Assembly (NCBI RefSeq): GCF_014204975.1
Contig: NZ_JACHMM010000001.1
Location: 6,696,037-6,760,036, forward strand
Origin: Jiangella mangrovi
Lineage (GTDB): Bacteria > Actinomycetota > Actinomycetes > Jiangellales > Jiangellaceae
Length of the DNA: 64,000 nucleotides
Direction of reading: 5' to 3'
Shown here: piece by piece, positions 47,416-56,028 of the stretch
Layout of the letters: every line of letters begins with the position of its first letter
Numbering within the stretch: the first letter of the stretch is position 1
Translations under genes and position numbers: made by a program
Notes under the pieces: generated by a model
What the model saw: only the letters and a program-made list of their open reading frames with translations
Database searches by the model: none
Told to the model about the DNA's origin: nothing

Positions 47416-48396
47416 TCACCGGGCCAGGGTCTCCGACGGCAGTTCGCCGTACCTGGCGAAGTAGGACCGGGCGAACCGGCCCGGATGGCCGAGGCCCCAG
47501 CGCTCGACCACCGCGTTGACGGTGGTGGTGTCGCGCTGGGCCGCGAGCAGCTCCTCGTGGGCGCGCTGCATGCGCACGTGGGTGAGGTAGGCCCGCGGCG
47601 TCGTGCCGAGGTGCTGGCGGAACCCGAGCTGCAGCGCGCGGACGCTGACCTGCGCCTCCCTGGCCAGGCTCGTCACCGTGTGCCGCCACTCCGGGTGGCT
47701 CTCGATCAGTTCGCGGGCGATGGTGACGGCACGGTGCGGCACCGGCGAGCGGGTGGTGTCGTCGAGCATGGCGGTGTAGTTGTGCGGCTGCGACAGCAGC
47801 AGTCCCGTCATGAGCCAGTCCTCGTACTCCGATGCCACGACCTGCTGGTTGAGAATGCTGTGGCCGGGACGGTCCAGCTCTTCGACCAGCAGCCGGAAGA
47901 CCGAGAGCCAGCTGCGTCCGGGGCCGGCGCTGACGTCCATGCCCAGCTCGAACTGGACCGGTCCGGGCAGCGACGCCCCGATCATGTCGCGCAGGTGCGC
48001 CTCGAGCGCGGACCGCTCCAGGCGCAGGATCAGTTGTGAGCAGTCGGGCGACCAGCGCTGGGTCAGCGGGACGGTGGGCGAGATGACCGAGGCGGTGTCC
48101 GGCGTGGACAGCAGCTCCTCGTTGCCGTAGAAGATCAGGCTGTGCCCGGTGAGCGGCACCTGGACGACGAAGAACGAGCCCAGCTCGCCGGGCTCGATGA
48201 CGACGTCGCCGCCGTAGGTGATGTAGTTGGCCGAGATGCGGTCGATGCGCCGGGTGTTCATCCGGGCGTCGAGCTCGGTCGACCGGCCGATCAGGTCCAG
48301 GCGGTGCGGCGTGAAGACGCGGCCGACCACCTCTCGGGCGTGGTCCAGCTCATGTGACCGGAACACCGGATATCGGTCGAGCGGCATGGTCGTCAT
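47416..48396 (-). CDS. AraC-family transcriptional regulator
   Basis: 326 residues from ATG 48396, behind GGGGAG. The N-terminal ligand domain (about 1-210) belongs to AraC_binding_2. The C-terminal pair of HTH motifs is about 230-320: TVTSLAREAQVSVRALQLGF, RQHLGTTPRAYLTHVRMQRA, WGLGHPGRFARSYFARYGEL. Divergent from the tryptophanase gene, with four [CT]GTCAC repeats between them, so it probably controls that gene and itself. Confidence 0.88.
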   Translation of the reverse strand: MTTMPLDRYPVFRSHELDHAREVVGRVFTPHRLDLIGRSTELDARMNTRRIDRISANYITYGGDVVIEPGELGSFFVVQVPLTGHSLIFYGNEELLSTPDTASVISPTVPLTQRWSPDCSQLILRLERSALEAHLRDMIGASLPGPVQFELGMDVSAGPGRSWLSVFRLLVEELDRPGHSILNQQVVASEYEDWLMTGLLLSQPHNYTAMLDDTTRSPVPHRAVTIARELIESHPEWRHTVTSLAREAQVSVRALQLGFRQHLGTTPRAYLTHVRMQRAHEELLAAQRDTTTVNAVVERWGLGHPGRFARSYFARYGELPSETLAR

Positions 48397-48690
48397 GGCG
48401 GTTCTCCCCTGCGGACACGCTCCCCCTCGGATCGGAGCGATGAGCAACCCTCACCCCCGCGCTTGGAGAGCAGCATTCCACGGCACCGCACCGTTGCCTA
48501 GCACGTCAGTCGACTACAAGATCAATCCGAGGCTAATACTCGCGTCACGACCCGTCACCCCTGGCGAGTGTCACAAAACCGCCGCCAGCGTCACAGTCTC
48601 GTCCCGCGAGCTGAACTGGCCCCTGCCCGCGGGCCGTCCGGCTCGCCCACACTGGACCGCACCTGCCGTTCGAGCGGAGGGAGTGCGCTG
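48397..48690. promoter_or_regulatory. AraC/tryptophanase divergent region with GTCAC repeats
   Basis: 294 bases without a gene. CGTCAC at 48543 and 48553, TGTCAC at 48569 and CGTCAC at 48589 are direct repeats with 10-, 16- and 20-base steps. Direct repeats are usual AraC targets. I do not see unambiguous -35/-10 hexamers. Confidence 0.45.
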
Positions 48691-50124
48691 GTGCCGGCGT
48701 TCATGGAGCCGTTCCGCATCAAGGCCGTCGAGCCGATCCCGTTCCCCACCGCGGCAGAGCGCCGCCGGGCGCTCGGCGACGCGGGTTTCAACCTGTTCCG
48801 CGTCCCGGCGCGCGCGATCACCATCGACCTGCTCACCGACTCCGGGACGAGTGCGATGTCGTCGGCGCAATGGGCGGCTCTGCTCGACGGCGACGAGTCC
48901 TACGCCGGCGCGCGGTCGTACGAGCGGTTCGAGGCCGTGGTGCGCGAGCTCACCGGCTACGAGCAGGTCATCCCGGTGCACCAGGGTCGCGCCGCCGAGC
49001 GCATCCTGCTCGGCCGGCTGCTGCGCCCCGGCGACGTCTCCGTCGCCAACACCCACTTCGACACGACCCGGGCGAGCGTCGAGGCGGCCGGCGCCACCGC
49101 CGTCGACCTCCCGTCCGAGGAGCCCGCGCCGGCCCCGTTCGGCGGGGACATCTCGGTGCCGGCGCTGCGGCGGCTGCTCGAGGGTCCCGACGGCGCCGGC
49201 GTGCGGTGCGTGGTCCTCACCGTCACGAACAACGCCGGGGGCGGGCAGCCGGTGTCGCTGGACAACGTGGCCGCCGCGCGCGAGCTGTGCACCGCGCACG
49301 GTGTGGCCCTGCTGCTGGACGCCTCGCGGTTCGCCGAGAACGCCTACCTCATCACCGAGCGCGACCCCGCGCACGCCGGCCGGGCGCCGCGCGACGTCGC
49401 GCGCGAGGTGTTCGCCCTGGCCGACGGCTGCTGGGCCAGTCTGAAGAAGGACGGCATCGCGAACATCGGCGGCCTCATCGCGCTGCGCGACCCCGAGCTC
49501 GCCCGCCGCTGCCGCGACCACCTGATCGCCGTCGAGGGGTTCCCGACGTACGGCGGACTGGCAGGACGCGACCTGGACGCGCTGGCCCAGGGGCTGCGTG
49601 AGGTGACGGAGCCTGCGTACCTGCGCTACCGCGCGCAGACCGCGCGCTGGTTCGGCGACCGGCTGGCCGAGGCCGGCCTGCCGGTGCTGCAGCCCACCGG
49701 CTGCCACGCCGTCTACGTCGACGCCGCGCAGCTGCTGCCGCACGTGCCGGCGCACCAGTTCCCGGCGACGGCGCTGGCCAACGAGCTGTACCTGGCCGGG
49801 GCCGTGCGGGTGACCGAGCTGGGGACGCTGGTGTTCGGCCGGCCCGACCCGGCCGGCGGCGACGACCTGCCCGCTCCGCGCGAGCTGGTCCGCTTCTGCC
49901 TCCCCCGCCGGGTCTACACGAAGAGCCATCTCGAGTACGTCGCCGAGACGGCGGCCACCGTGGTGGCGAAGGCGGCGGAGATCCCCGGCTACCGCGTCGT
50001 GGAGCAGACCGGGTCACTACGCCACTTCACGGCCGTGCTCGCGCCGACCTCGCCGCGCGGGCCCGCCGGGCCTGGCGAGCCGCCGCCTCGAGCTCGGACG
50101 AACGGACCTCCAGCACCGCGCTGA
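48691..50124 (+). CDS. tnaA: Tryptophanase (beta-eliminating lyase)
   Basis: 477 residues from GTG 48691, which has GGAGGGAG 8 bases before it; ATG 48703 is the alternative. MEPFRIKAVEPIPFPT and TIDLLTDSGTSAMSSAQW match the tryptophanase start. VIPVHQGRAAERIL, VTNNAGGGQPVSLDNV, LLLDASRFAENAYL and WASLKKDGIANIGG (PLP lysine about 253) follow. LRHFTAVL is the usual C-terminus, and about 25 extra Pro/Arg-rich residues follow it. Splits tryptophan to indole, pyruvate and ammonia. A TsrM-like gene is 390 bases downstream. Confidence 0.9.
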   Translation: MPAFMEPFRIKAVEPIPFPTAAERRRALGDAGFNLFRVPARAITIDLLTDSGTSAMSSAQWAALLDGDESYAGARSYERFEAVVRELTGYEQVIPVHQGRAAERILLGRLLRPGDVSVANTHFDTTRASVEAAGATAVDLPSEEPAPAPFGGDISVPALRRLLEGPDGAGVRCVVLTVTNNAGGGQPVSLDNVAAARELCTAHGVALLLDASRFAENAYLITERDPAHAGRAPRDVAREVFALADGCWASLKKDGIANIGGLIALRDPELARRCRDHLIAVEGFPTYGGLAGRDLDALAQGLREVTEPAYLRYRAQTARWFGDRLAEAGLPVLQPTGCHAVYVDAAQLLPHVPAHQFPATALANELYLAGAVRVTELGTLVFGRPDPAGGDDLPAPRELVRFCLPRRVYTKSHLEYVAETAATVVAKAAEIPGYRVVEQTGSLRHFTAVLAPTSPRGPAGPGEPPPRARTNGPPAPR

Positions 50125-50335
50125 TCCACTGCCGCCAGTACGGGCCGGGGATCCGCTTGCCGCGCTCCCAGCGAGCCACCTCGTCGCGGGTCAGCGAGCC
50201 GTTGCCGGAGACCCGCGCCAGCTCGTCGGCGATGCCGTACTGGCTGTAGCCGAGCCGGCTGCGGGCACGGCGGATCACGGTCCCTATGGGCGCCTCGGAG
50301 GCTGCCGATCCGTTCCGGTGAACGATCGTCTTCAC
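50027..50335 (-). CDS. Small XRE-family regulator
   Basis: 102 residues from GTG 50335. PIGTVIRRARSRLGYSQYGI, ADELARVSGNGSLTRDEVAR, WERGKRIPGPYWRQWISAVL closely follow the HTH of the 45.2-kb protein (PIGQVIRSARLNLHMSQYTL, RWERGRQVPRREWRQWLAVV). Its 3' end overlaps the tail of the tryptophanase gene by 98 bases on the opposite strand. It is divergent from the TsrM-like gene and probably controls it. Confidence 0.8.
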   Translation of the reverse strand: MKTIVHRNGSAASEAPIGTVIRRARSRLGYSQYGIADELARVSGNGSLTRDEVARWERGKRIPGPYWRQWISAVLEVRSSELEAAARQARRARAARSARARP

Positions 50336-50514
50336 CCTTCGAGCGTGATCAACACGCCTGGCCACTACCAGGACAGAACGCGAAGACTCCTGTCCACTTC
50401 GCGAATCGCCGCAGGCCAGCAACGGCGGTCCCGGCGCCCCGGAAAACGGCCCCCTCCCCAAGGACCCTCCCGGCTGCGAGGCTGGATGATCGACTCCATC
50501 CCCGGGGAGGCGCG

Positions 50515-52173
50515 GTGAGTAGACCGCTCGTGACATTGGTGAACCCGAACCTGGTGCACCCGCCCATCACGCCGTATGCACTGGACATCCTCACCACGTC
50601 GCTCGAGGCGGCCGGCTTCGAGGTGGACGTGCTCGACCTGACACTGGTGCGCGACCGGTGGCGGTCGGAGGTGGCGGGCTTCTTCGGCGAGCGCCGCCCG
50701 CTGCTGGTCGGCGTGACGTTCCGGAACACCGACACGATCTATCCCCAGGAGCAGCGCGTCTTCCTGGACCAACACCGCGACATTGTGCGCGAGATCCAGC
50801 GCTGGACGACGGCGCCGATCGTCGGTGGCGGGGTGGGCTTCTCGTCCATGCCGTTCGCCCTGGTCGACTGGTTCGGCATCGACTACGGCGTCAAGGGCCC
50901 CGGCGAGGCGACGGTGACGGAGCTGGCGACGATGCTGGCCAAGGACGACTCGCCGGCCAAGGTGCCCGGGCTGATCATCAACCTCGGCAAAGGCGACGTG
51001 CGGCAGATCCCGCACCGCACCTCGCTGCTGGCCGACGGCCGGGTCGAGCTGGTGAACCGGGCGACGGCGTACACGCGCCGCTCAGGGGCGCGGCACAAGG
51101 TCGACAACCTCGCCTACTACCGCCGCGGCGGGCTGGGCAACATCCTCACGAAGAACGGCTGCACGTTCGCCTGCGCGCACTGCGTCGAGCCCGACGCCAA
51201 GGGCAACCGGTTCGCCCGTCGCGCCGAGGCCGCCGTCGTCGACGAGATGGAGCTGCTGACCTCCCAGGGCGTGCACGACCTGCACACCACCGACAGCGAG
51301 TTCAACCTCAACATCGCCCACAGCAAGGCGGTGCTGCGCGAGATCGTCCGGCGCAAGCGGGCCGACGGGTCGTCGCCGCTGCACGACCTGCGGTTGTGGA
51401 TCTACGTCCAGCCGGCGCCGTTCGACGAGGAGTACGCCGCGCTGCTGGCCGAGGCCGGCTGCGCGGGCATCAACGTCGCGCCCGACCACGTCCGCGACGA
51501 CGTGCTCGACGGCTGGAAGGTGACCGGCCGCGGCACCCGCTTCTACACCCACGCCGACACCGAGAAGCTCTGTGACCTGGCACGACGGTACGGCATGCTG
51601 ACCATGGTCGAGGCGCTGCTCGGCATGCCCGGCGAGACCGAGCAGACCATGAAGGACTGCGTGGACGGGCTGATGGCACTGGACGCCACCGTCGTCGGGT
51701 TCACGCTGGGCCTGCGGGCGTTCCCGTACTCGCCGCTGGGCCAGGACCTCGCCGCCCGCAGCGGCGGCACCCGCTCCGTCGCCGGTGTGCAGTCGAACAC
51801 GGCGACGGCGCCGATCCTGCTGTCCACGCTGGAGCAGTGCCACAGCCGGGTCGAGTACGAGCGGCAGTTCATGTTCGACCCGATGGGCGGCTTCCGCCCG
51901 GTGTACTACTTCTCGCCAGCGCTGCCCGACGGCGCCCTCAACACGCATCCGGGCGACCGCTGGCTGACCAGCCTGGCCCTGCTGTGGGACTGGGTGCCGG
52001 AGCACGACCGGCCCCGGGTGATGCTGCCAACGGCCCCCGGCCTGACACCGGAGGACAACAACTACGCGGACAACCCGTTCCTGCTCAAGCTCACCGAGCT
52101 GGGTTACAAGGGCGCGTTCTGGTCCCACTGGCCGCTGCGCGGGCAGATCATGGGCGACACCGTCCCGGCGTGA
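50515..52173 (+). CDS. tsrM: Cobalamin radical-SAM tryptophan 2-C-methyltransferase (TsrM-like)
   Basis: 552 residues from GTG 50515, after GGGGAGG. The N-terminal cobalamin domain (about 1-150) starts LVTLVNPNLVHPPITPYALD and has VTFRNTDTIY, where the Arg (about 70) corresponds to the lower-face cobalamin Arg of TsrM. The radical-SAM cluster is C216-x3-C220-x2-C223 (NGCTFACAHCVEPDAKGNRF). DLHTTDSEFNLNIAHSK, DDNNYADNPFL and GAFWSHW are shared with TsrM proteins. TsrM methylates C2 of tryptophan. With the tryptophanase nearby and no thiopeptide genes, 2-methyltryptophan may be cut to 2-methylindole. Confidence 0.87.
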   Translation: MSRPLVTLVNPNLVHPPITPYALDILTTSLEAAGFEVDVLDLTLVRDRWRSEVAGFFGERRPLLVGVTFRNTDTIYPQEQRVFLDQHRDIVREIQRWTTAPIVGGGVGFSSMPFALVDWFGIDYGVKGPGEATVTELATMLAKDDSPAKVPGLIINLGKGDVRQIPHRTSLLADGRVELVNRATAYTRRSGARHKVDNLAYYRRGGLGNILTKNGCTFACAHCVEPDAKGNRFARRAEAAVVDEMELLTSQGVHDLHTTDSEFNLNIAHSKAVLREIVRRKRADGSSPLHDLRLWIYVQPAPFDEEYAALLAEAGCAGINVAPDHVRDDVLDGWKVTGRGTRFYTHADTEKLCDLARRYGMLTMVEALLGMPGETEQTMKDCVDGLMALDATVVGFTLGLRAFPYSPLGQDLAARSGGTRSVAGVQSNTATAPILLSTLEQCHSRVEYERQFMFDPMGGFRPVYYFSPALPDGALNTHPGDRWLTSLALLWDWVPEHDRPRVMLPTAPGLTPEDNNYADNPFLLKLTELGYKGAFWSHWPLRGQIMGDTVPA

Positions 52174-52193
52174 TCACACGCCGGGACGGTGTC
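52156..52193. terminator. Perfect 17-bp hairpin, bidirectional terminator
   Basis: GACACCGTCCCGGCGTG (52156-52172), loop ATCA, CACGCCGGGACGGTGTC (52177-52193). The left arm overlaps the last TsrM codons, and the right arm ends 8 bases from the stop of the converging cold-shock gene. No T-run. Confidence 0.85.
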
Positions 52194-52200
52194 TCGACGC

Positions 52201-52404
52201 TCAGATGGTGCGGACGTTCTCGGCCTGCGGGCCCTTCTGGCCCTGCGTGATGTCGAACTCGACCCGCGCGTTGTCCTCGAGCGTACGGAAGCCGTTGGAG
52301 TTGATGGCGGAGTAGTGGACGAAGACGTCCGCGCCGCCACCGTCCTGCTCGATGAAGCCGAAGCCCTTCTCGCCGTTGAACCACTTGACGGTGCCCTGGG
52401 GCAT
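52201..52404 (-). CDS. Cold-shock protein (CspA family)
   Basis: 67 residues: [20 protein letters not shown], with RNP-1 (KGFGFI) and RNP-2 (VFVHY) motifs, ending [14 protein letters not shown]. An RNA chaperone of the single OB-fold type. AGGAG lies upstream of ATG 52404 in a long leader (to about 52530), typical for csp genes with structured 5' regions, though I did not find a definite structure. Confidence 0.97.
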   Translation of the reverse strand: MPQGTVKWFNGEKGFGFIEQDGGGADVFVHYSAINSNGFRTLEDNARVEFDITQGQKGPQAENVRTI

Positions 52405-52536
52405 GCTGTGTTGCTCCTCTTCGTGGAATGCCGGCCCCGGCCACGTCGGCCGGTCCCGGGTTGCCGCGGTGGTCGTCGCCGACGTCCGGACACCGCTGTT
52501 CAACCGTCGCAGACCCTAGCACGCGCCGATGAGCCG

Positions 52537-53484
52537 TCATTTCTCCCGCGCCCGGGCGCGCCGCTTGCCTTCGTGCATGGCGACGACCCGGGCGATGGGA
52601 ATGGTGTGCCCCTCGTCGACGAGATCGGCGGGGAGTCGCTGGGGCGCGGGCATGGCCGCCGCCCAGGGATCGTCGTCGCCGAGCAGGCCCGGAGCGGTGT
52701 GGACGGTGAAGTCGCCCGGACTGACGGAGTCGAGGCGGTCCCAGCCCACCGGGAACGACACCGGCAGGCCCGGCCGCAGCCGCGGACTGTACGCGGCGAC
52801 GACGGTGGCGCCGCCGGCCCGGGTGGAGTCGAGGAACACCTTCCCCTCGCGGTCCTCCTTGATGTACGCGGTGGTGGCCAGCGCCGGGTCCAGCCGCTCG
52901 GCCCGCGCGGCCAGCGCACGCGTGGCGGCGGCGACGTCCTCGGGCGACTGCGGCTCCAGCGGCACGAAGATGTGCACGCCCTTGGAGCCGCTGGTCTTGA
53001 CCGCGCCGGTCAGACCGTCGTTCTCGAGCGCCCGGCGGACCAGGTGGGCGGCGGCCGCGGCGACGGCGAACGGCTCGCCCTCGGGCGGGTCGATGTCCAT
53101 GATGAGGTGCGTCGGCACGTCCCAGGCGTCGGCCTTGACCAGCGTCGGGTGGTACTCGACGGCGCGCTGGTTGGCGAACCACAGCAGCGTGCGGCGGTCG
53201 TTGCACAGCGCGTACGCCACCTCGCGCTTGGAGGCCTGCGCCCAGGTGCTGACGGTCGGGATCCACGACGGCGCGTACTTGGGGAGGTTCTTCTGCATGA
53301 AGCCGGGCTGGCCGGGCCGGACCCGGATCACCGACAGCGGCCGGCCCTCGAGCCCGGGCAGGATCCGCTGGTGCACGGCGTCGAGGTAGTCGACGAGGTC
53401 GCGCTTGGTGGCGTCGTCGCCGTCGGACAGCGCCTGGTCGAGGTGGGTCAGCGGGACACCGTCGCGTTCCTCGTCGGCGCTCAT
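52537..53484 (-). CDS. LigD-type DNA polymerase domain protein (NHEJ primase-polymerase)
   Basis: 315 residues. IRVRPGQPGFMQKNLPKYAP, LWFANQRAVEYHPTLVKADA, LIMDIDPPEGEPFAVAAAAA (the DxD metal motif), VKTSGSKGVHIFVPL and FLDSTRAGGATVVAAYSPRL match the LigD polymerase domain. Standalone, with no ligase or phosphoesterase domain, as common in actinomycetes with several LigD-like genes. It fills gaps at broken ends, preferring ribonucleotides, with Ku. No ku gene in the window. ATG 53484 preferred over TTG 53493. Confidence 0.92.
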   Translation of the reverse strand: MSADEERDGVPLTHLDQALSDGDDATKRDLVDYLDAVHQRILPGLEGRPLSVIRVRPGQPGFMQKNLPKYAPSWIPTVSTWAQASKREVAYALCNDRRTLLWFANQRAVEYHPTLVKADAWDVPTHLIMDIDPPEGEPFAVAAAAAHLVRRALENDGLTGAVKTSGSKGVHIFVPLEPQSPEDVAAATRALAARAERLDPALATTAYIKEDREGKVFLDSTRAGGATVVAAYSPRLRPGLPVSFPVGWDRLDSVSPGDFTVHTAPGLLGDDDPWAAAMPAPQRLPADLVDEGHTIPIARVVAMHEGKRRARAREK

Positions 53485-53494
53485 GACGACCAAC

Positions 53495-54421
53495 CTATCC
53501 CCCGGTGAGGCGCAGACCCCAGGTCAGTGTCCAGGTCTCATCGGGCAGCAGCCAGCGCAGCGCCTCGCCGGTGCGCAGCGCGTTGGGCGGGGCGGTCATG
53601 GGCTCGACGGCGACGGCGTCGGCGGGGCCGCCGGGACCCGGGAAGGAGTCGGTGACCCACATCTGCACATAGCCGAAGGCCGGCTCCTGCCAGAGCTCGA
53701 CCGATCGGCCGTCGGGCGCCCGCAGCGCGCTGGTGATGACGCCGCCGCTGACGGCGAGGTCGGTGAAGCAGGCGTGGCCGGGGGCGTCGCCGACCGGGAC
53801 GCCGCCGCGCAGGTCGTCGTCGGTGCCGGTGACGTCGTAGGTGCCGGTGGGGATGAAGCGGTCGTCGATGCGGAACGCGCGCCCGGCCGGGACGGTGAGC
53901 GTGAGGTCGCGGGCCGGGACGTCGCCGATGCGCAGGTACGGGTGCGTGCCCAGGGCGACGGGGGCGGTGTCGGCGCCGGCGTTGCGCAGCCGGTGCCGCA
54001 CGATGACGCCGTCGGGCGTGAGCTCGTACTCGACGGAGGTCTCGAGGGTGAACGGGTAGCCCGGTTGCGGCGCGACGGGTGCGGCCAGCGTGACCGACGC
54101 GGCGGTGCAGGAGCCGCGGGTGTACCGGGTGCGCAGGAGCAGGCCGTGCACCGCGTGCCCCGCCTCGGGCTCGGTGATGTCGAGCTGCTGCTCGACGCCG
54201 CCCAGCATCCAGCGTCCGCCGTCGACCCGGTTGGGCCAGGGCACGAGGACGGCCCCGGCGGCCAGCGGCGGCGGGCCGTCGGTGACGTGCGGCTCGATCA
54301 GCTCGGTGCCGCCGACCGTCAGCGACCGCAGCGCGGCCGCGTACTCGGAGACGACCGCGCGGGTGGTGCCGAGCTCGAGCACGTGCGTGGCTCGCCGTGC
54401 CGTGCCGGATGTGGTGTCCAC
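53495..54421 (-). CDS. Aldose 1-epimerase family protein (galactose mutarotase-like)
   Basis: 308 residues from GTG 54421. VLVPWPNRVDGGRW, AGHAVHGLLLRTRYT (catalytic H), LGTHPYLRIG (second H), then a late glutamate in AVAVEPMTAPPNALRTG. Interconverts alpha and beta aldoses. It lies at the edge of the sugar-acid island and may feed the correct anomer to a sugar dehydrogenase there. Confidence 0.92.
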   Translation of the reverse strand: MDTTSGTARRATHVLELGTTRAVVSEYAAALRSLTVGGTELIEPHVTDGPPPLAAGAVLVPWPNRVDGGRWMLGGVEQQLDITEPEAGHAVHGLLLRTRYTRGSCTAASVTLAAPVAPQPGYPFTLETSVEYELTPDGVIVRHRLRNAGADTAPVALGTHPYLRIGDVPARDLTLTVPAGRAFRIDDRFIPTGTYDVTGTDDDLRGGVPVGDAPGHACFTDLAVSGGVITSALRAPDGRSVELWQEPAFGYVQMWVTDSFPGPGGPADAVAVEPMTAPPNALRTGEALRWLLPDETWTLTWGLRLTGG

Positions 54422-54458
54422 AGGCTCTCCTCGCGCCGGCGTCGCGCGGCCGGCGAGG

Positions 54459-55241
54459 TCACTGTAGCCGGGCCGGGTCCAGTGGGAGCGCGGGTGCGGG
54501 ATGGCCGCGGGCGGTGGTGGCGCCGTCGACGACGACCTCGGTGCCGCTGACGTACGACGCGTCGTCGGAGAGCAGGAACGCGACGACGGCGGCGACCTCG
54601 TCCGGCTCGGCGACCCGGCCGGTGGGCGACACCTCGCCCTCGCGGCGCAGCTCGGCCGCGACGTCCGCGCCCGGCGGGAACGTGGACCGCAGCATCGGCG
54701 TGTCGATCGAGCCGGGCAGGACGGATACGCAACGAATGCCGTACGGCGCGTAGTCGACGGCGACGCTGCGCGACATCGCGACGACGGCCGCCTTGGCCGC
54801 GCCGTAGGCGAAGTAGCGCGGCCAGTGCGCGAACGCCTGGATCGACGACACGTTGACGATGACGCCCCGGCGCAGCGGCAGCATGTGCCGGACCGCCGTG
54901 CAGGTGCCGTACATCGGGCCGAACTGCAGGACGCCGAGCGCGGCGCTCAGCTGCTCGGGCGTCACCTCGTGCGCGGCGGCCTGGACGTCGATGCCGGCGT
55001 TGTTGACCCACCAGGTCAGCGGCGCCGTGGCCGCGGCGAGACCGGCGGCCCGCTCGTGCGTCGCGGGGTCCTCGACGCCGCCGACGACGGTGCCGATGGG
55101 GACGGGCAGGGCGGCGGCCAGACGGTCCAGCCCGTCCGCGTCGACGTCGACGGCGACGACGTGCGTGCCAGCGCCGGCCAGCCGGGCGGCGACGGCGGCG
55201 CCGAGGCCCTTCGCGGCGCCGGTGACGACCGCGGAGATCAC
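54459..55241 (-). CDS. Short-chain dehydrogenase/reductase
   Basis: 260 residues from GTG 55241. SAVVTGAAKGLGAAVAARLA (TGxxxGxG), WWVNNAGIDVQ (NNAG), IVNVSSIQAFAHWPRYFAYG AAK (Ser and YxxxK) and GIRCVSVLPGSIDTPM. VAVDVDADGLDR after the second strand has an aspartate, pointing to NAD(H). GTGA overlap with the RraA gene. In fucose/rhamnose-type routes such an SDR oxidises 2-keto-3-deoxyaldonate at C4 or C5. Confidence 0.92.
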   Translation of the reverse strand: MISAVVTGAAKGLGAAVAARLAGAGTHVVAVDVDADGLDRLAAALPVPIGTVVGGVEDPATHERAAGLAAATAPLTWWVNNAGIDVQAAAHEVTPEQLSAALGVLQFGPMYGTCTAVRHMLPLRRGVIVNVSSIQAFAHWPRYFAYGAAKAAVVAMSRSVAVDYAPYGIRCVSVLPGSIDTPMLRSTFPPGADVAAELRREGEVSPTGRVAEPDEVAAVVAFLLSDDASYVSGTEVVVDGATTARGHPAPALPLDPARLQ

Positions 55242-55882
55242 AGCGCGCCCCACGTCTGCCAGACGGCGGCCAGCGTGCGTCCGGCGCCGAGGTCGGCCCG
55301 GGCGCCGGCCTCGTCCCGGCGGCGCGCCTCGACGACCGCGCGGACCTCGGGGAGCAGCCCGGCGGGGATCACGACGACACCGTCGTCGTCGGCCACCACG
55401 AAGTCGCCGCTCGTGACCTCGACATCGCCTACATGCACCAGGCCGCCGACCTCGCAGACGCTCGCCCGCGCAAGGGTGTCCAGCGGCGACGTGCCGCGGG
55501 CGAACACCGGGAAGCCGAGCGCACGGACCTGGCGGGTGTCGCGGACGCAGCCGTCGACGATGGCCCCGGCGGCGCCCATGGCCAGCGCGGCGTGCGAGAA
55601 CAGCTCGCCCCACAGCGCCGCGCGGTTGTCGCCGGGCGCGACGTACAGCGGGACGTGCCCCGGCCGCAGCGCGCCGACCGCCCGGATCTCGCCGCGGTAG
55701 GGGTCGTCGGGGTCGGCGACGGTCTCGGTGGTCTCGACCCGGACCGTCAGCACCGGCCCGGCGAGCACCGTCCCCTGGACCAGCGGGCGCAGCCCGGCGT
55801 CGAGCACCCGGCCGCGCGCGCCCAGCTCGTCGAGGGCGTCGCTGGCCAGTGCCGACGACCACTCCGGCAGGACCTCGTCCAT
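55238..55882 (-). CDS. RraA-family aldolase/decarboxylase-like protein
   Basis: 214 residues. YVAPGDNRAALWGELFSHAA, GAAGAIVDGCVRDTRQVRAL (the G-x-DG-x-RD metal/phosphate motif with the catalytic arginine) and VHVGDVEVTSGDFVVADDDG VVV. Relatives include 4-hydroxy-4-methyl-2-oxoglutarate aldolase and 4-carboxy-4-hydroxy-2-oxoadipate aldolase. Beside a sugar-acid dehydratase and an SDR it probably cleaves a diketo or 2-keto-3-deoxy acid. Coupled to the SDR downstream. Confidence 0.88.
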   Translation of the reverse strand: MDEVLPEWSSALASDALDELGARGRVLDAGLRPLVQGTVLAGPVLTVRVETTETVADPDDPYRGEIRAVGALRPGHVPLYVAPGDNRAALWGELFSHAALAMGAAGAIVDGCVRDTRQVRALGFPVFARGTSPLDTLARASVCEVGGLVHVGDVEVTSGDFVVADDDGVVVIPAGLLPEVRAVVEARRRDEAGARADLGAGRTLAAVWQTWGAL

Positions 55883-55951
55883 GCCCGTTCTCCGCTCGTG
55901 GTGGGGACGTGATGTCGTCTCGATCCAATACGAGCAACCGGCGTTTGTCCA

Positions 55952-56002
55952 GATAGCAATCGATTTTTCAGTCTTGACGGCCAGGCACGGAGTCAATAGC
56001 GT
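55952..56002 (+). promoter_or_regulatory. Promoter with LacI-type operator for the dehydratase gene
   Basis: TTGACG (55974-55979), 17 bp, TAGCGT (55997-56002). Just upstream, AGCAATCGATTTTT (55955-55968) has the CG-centred partial symmetry of LacI-family sites, with a perfect AATCGATT core (55958-55965). The LacI gene at 57.2 kb is the obvious candidate regulator. Confidence 0.6.
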
Positions 56003-56028
56003 TCCAGCCCACGAGAGCCGTCCGACCG

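Noticed and set aside
50515-52173. Thiopeptide (thiostrepton-type) gene cluster
   Set aside because: Only the TsrM-like enzyme is present. No precursor peptide, lanthipeptide-type dehydratase or YcaO genes nearby.
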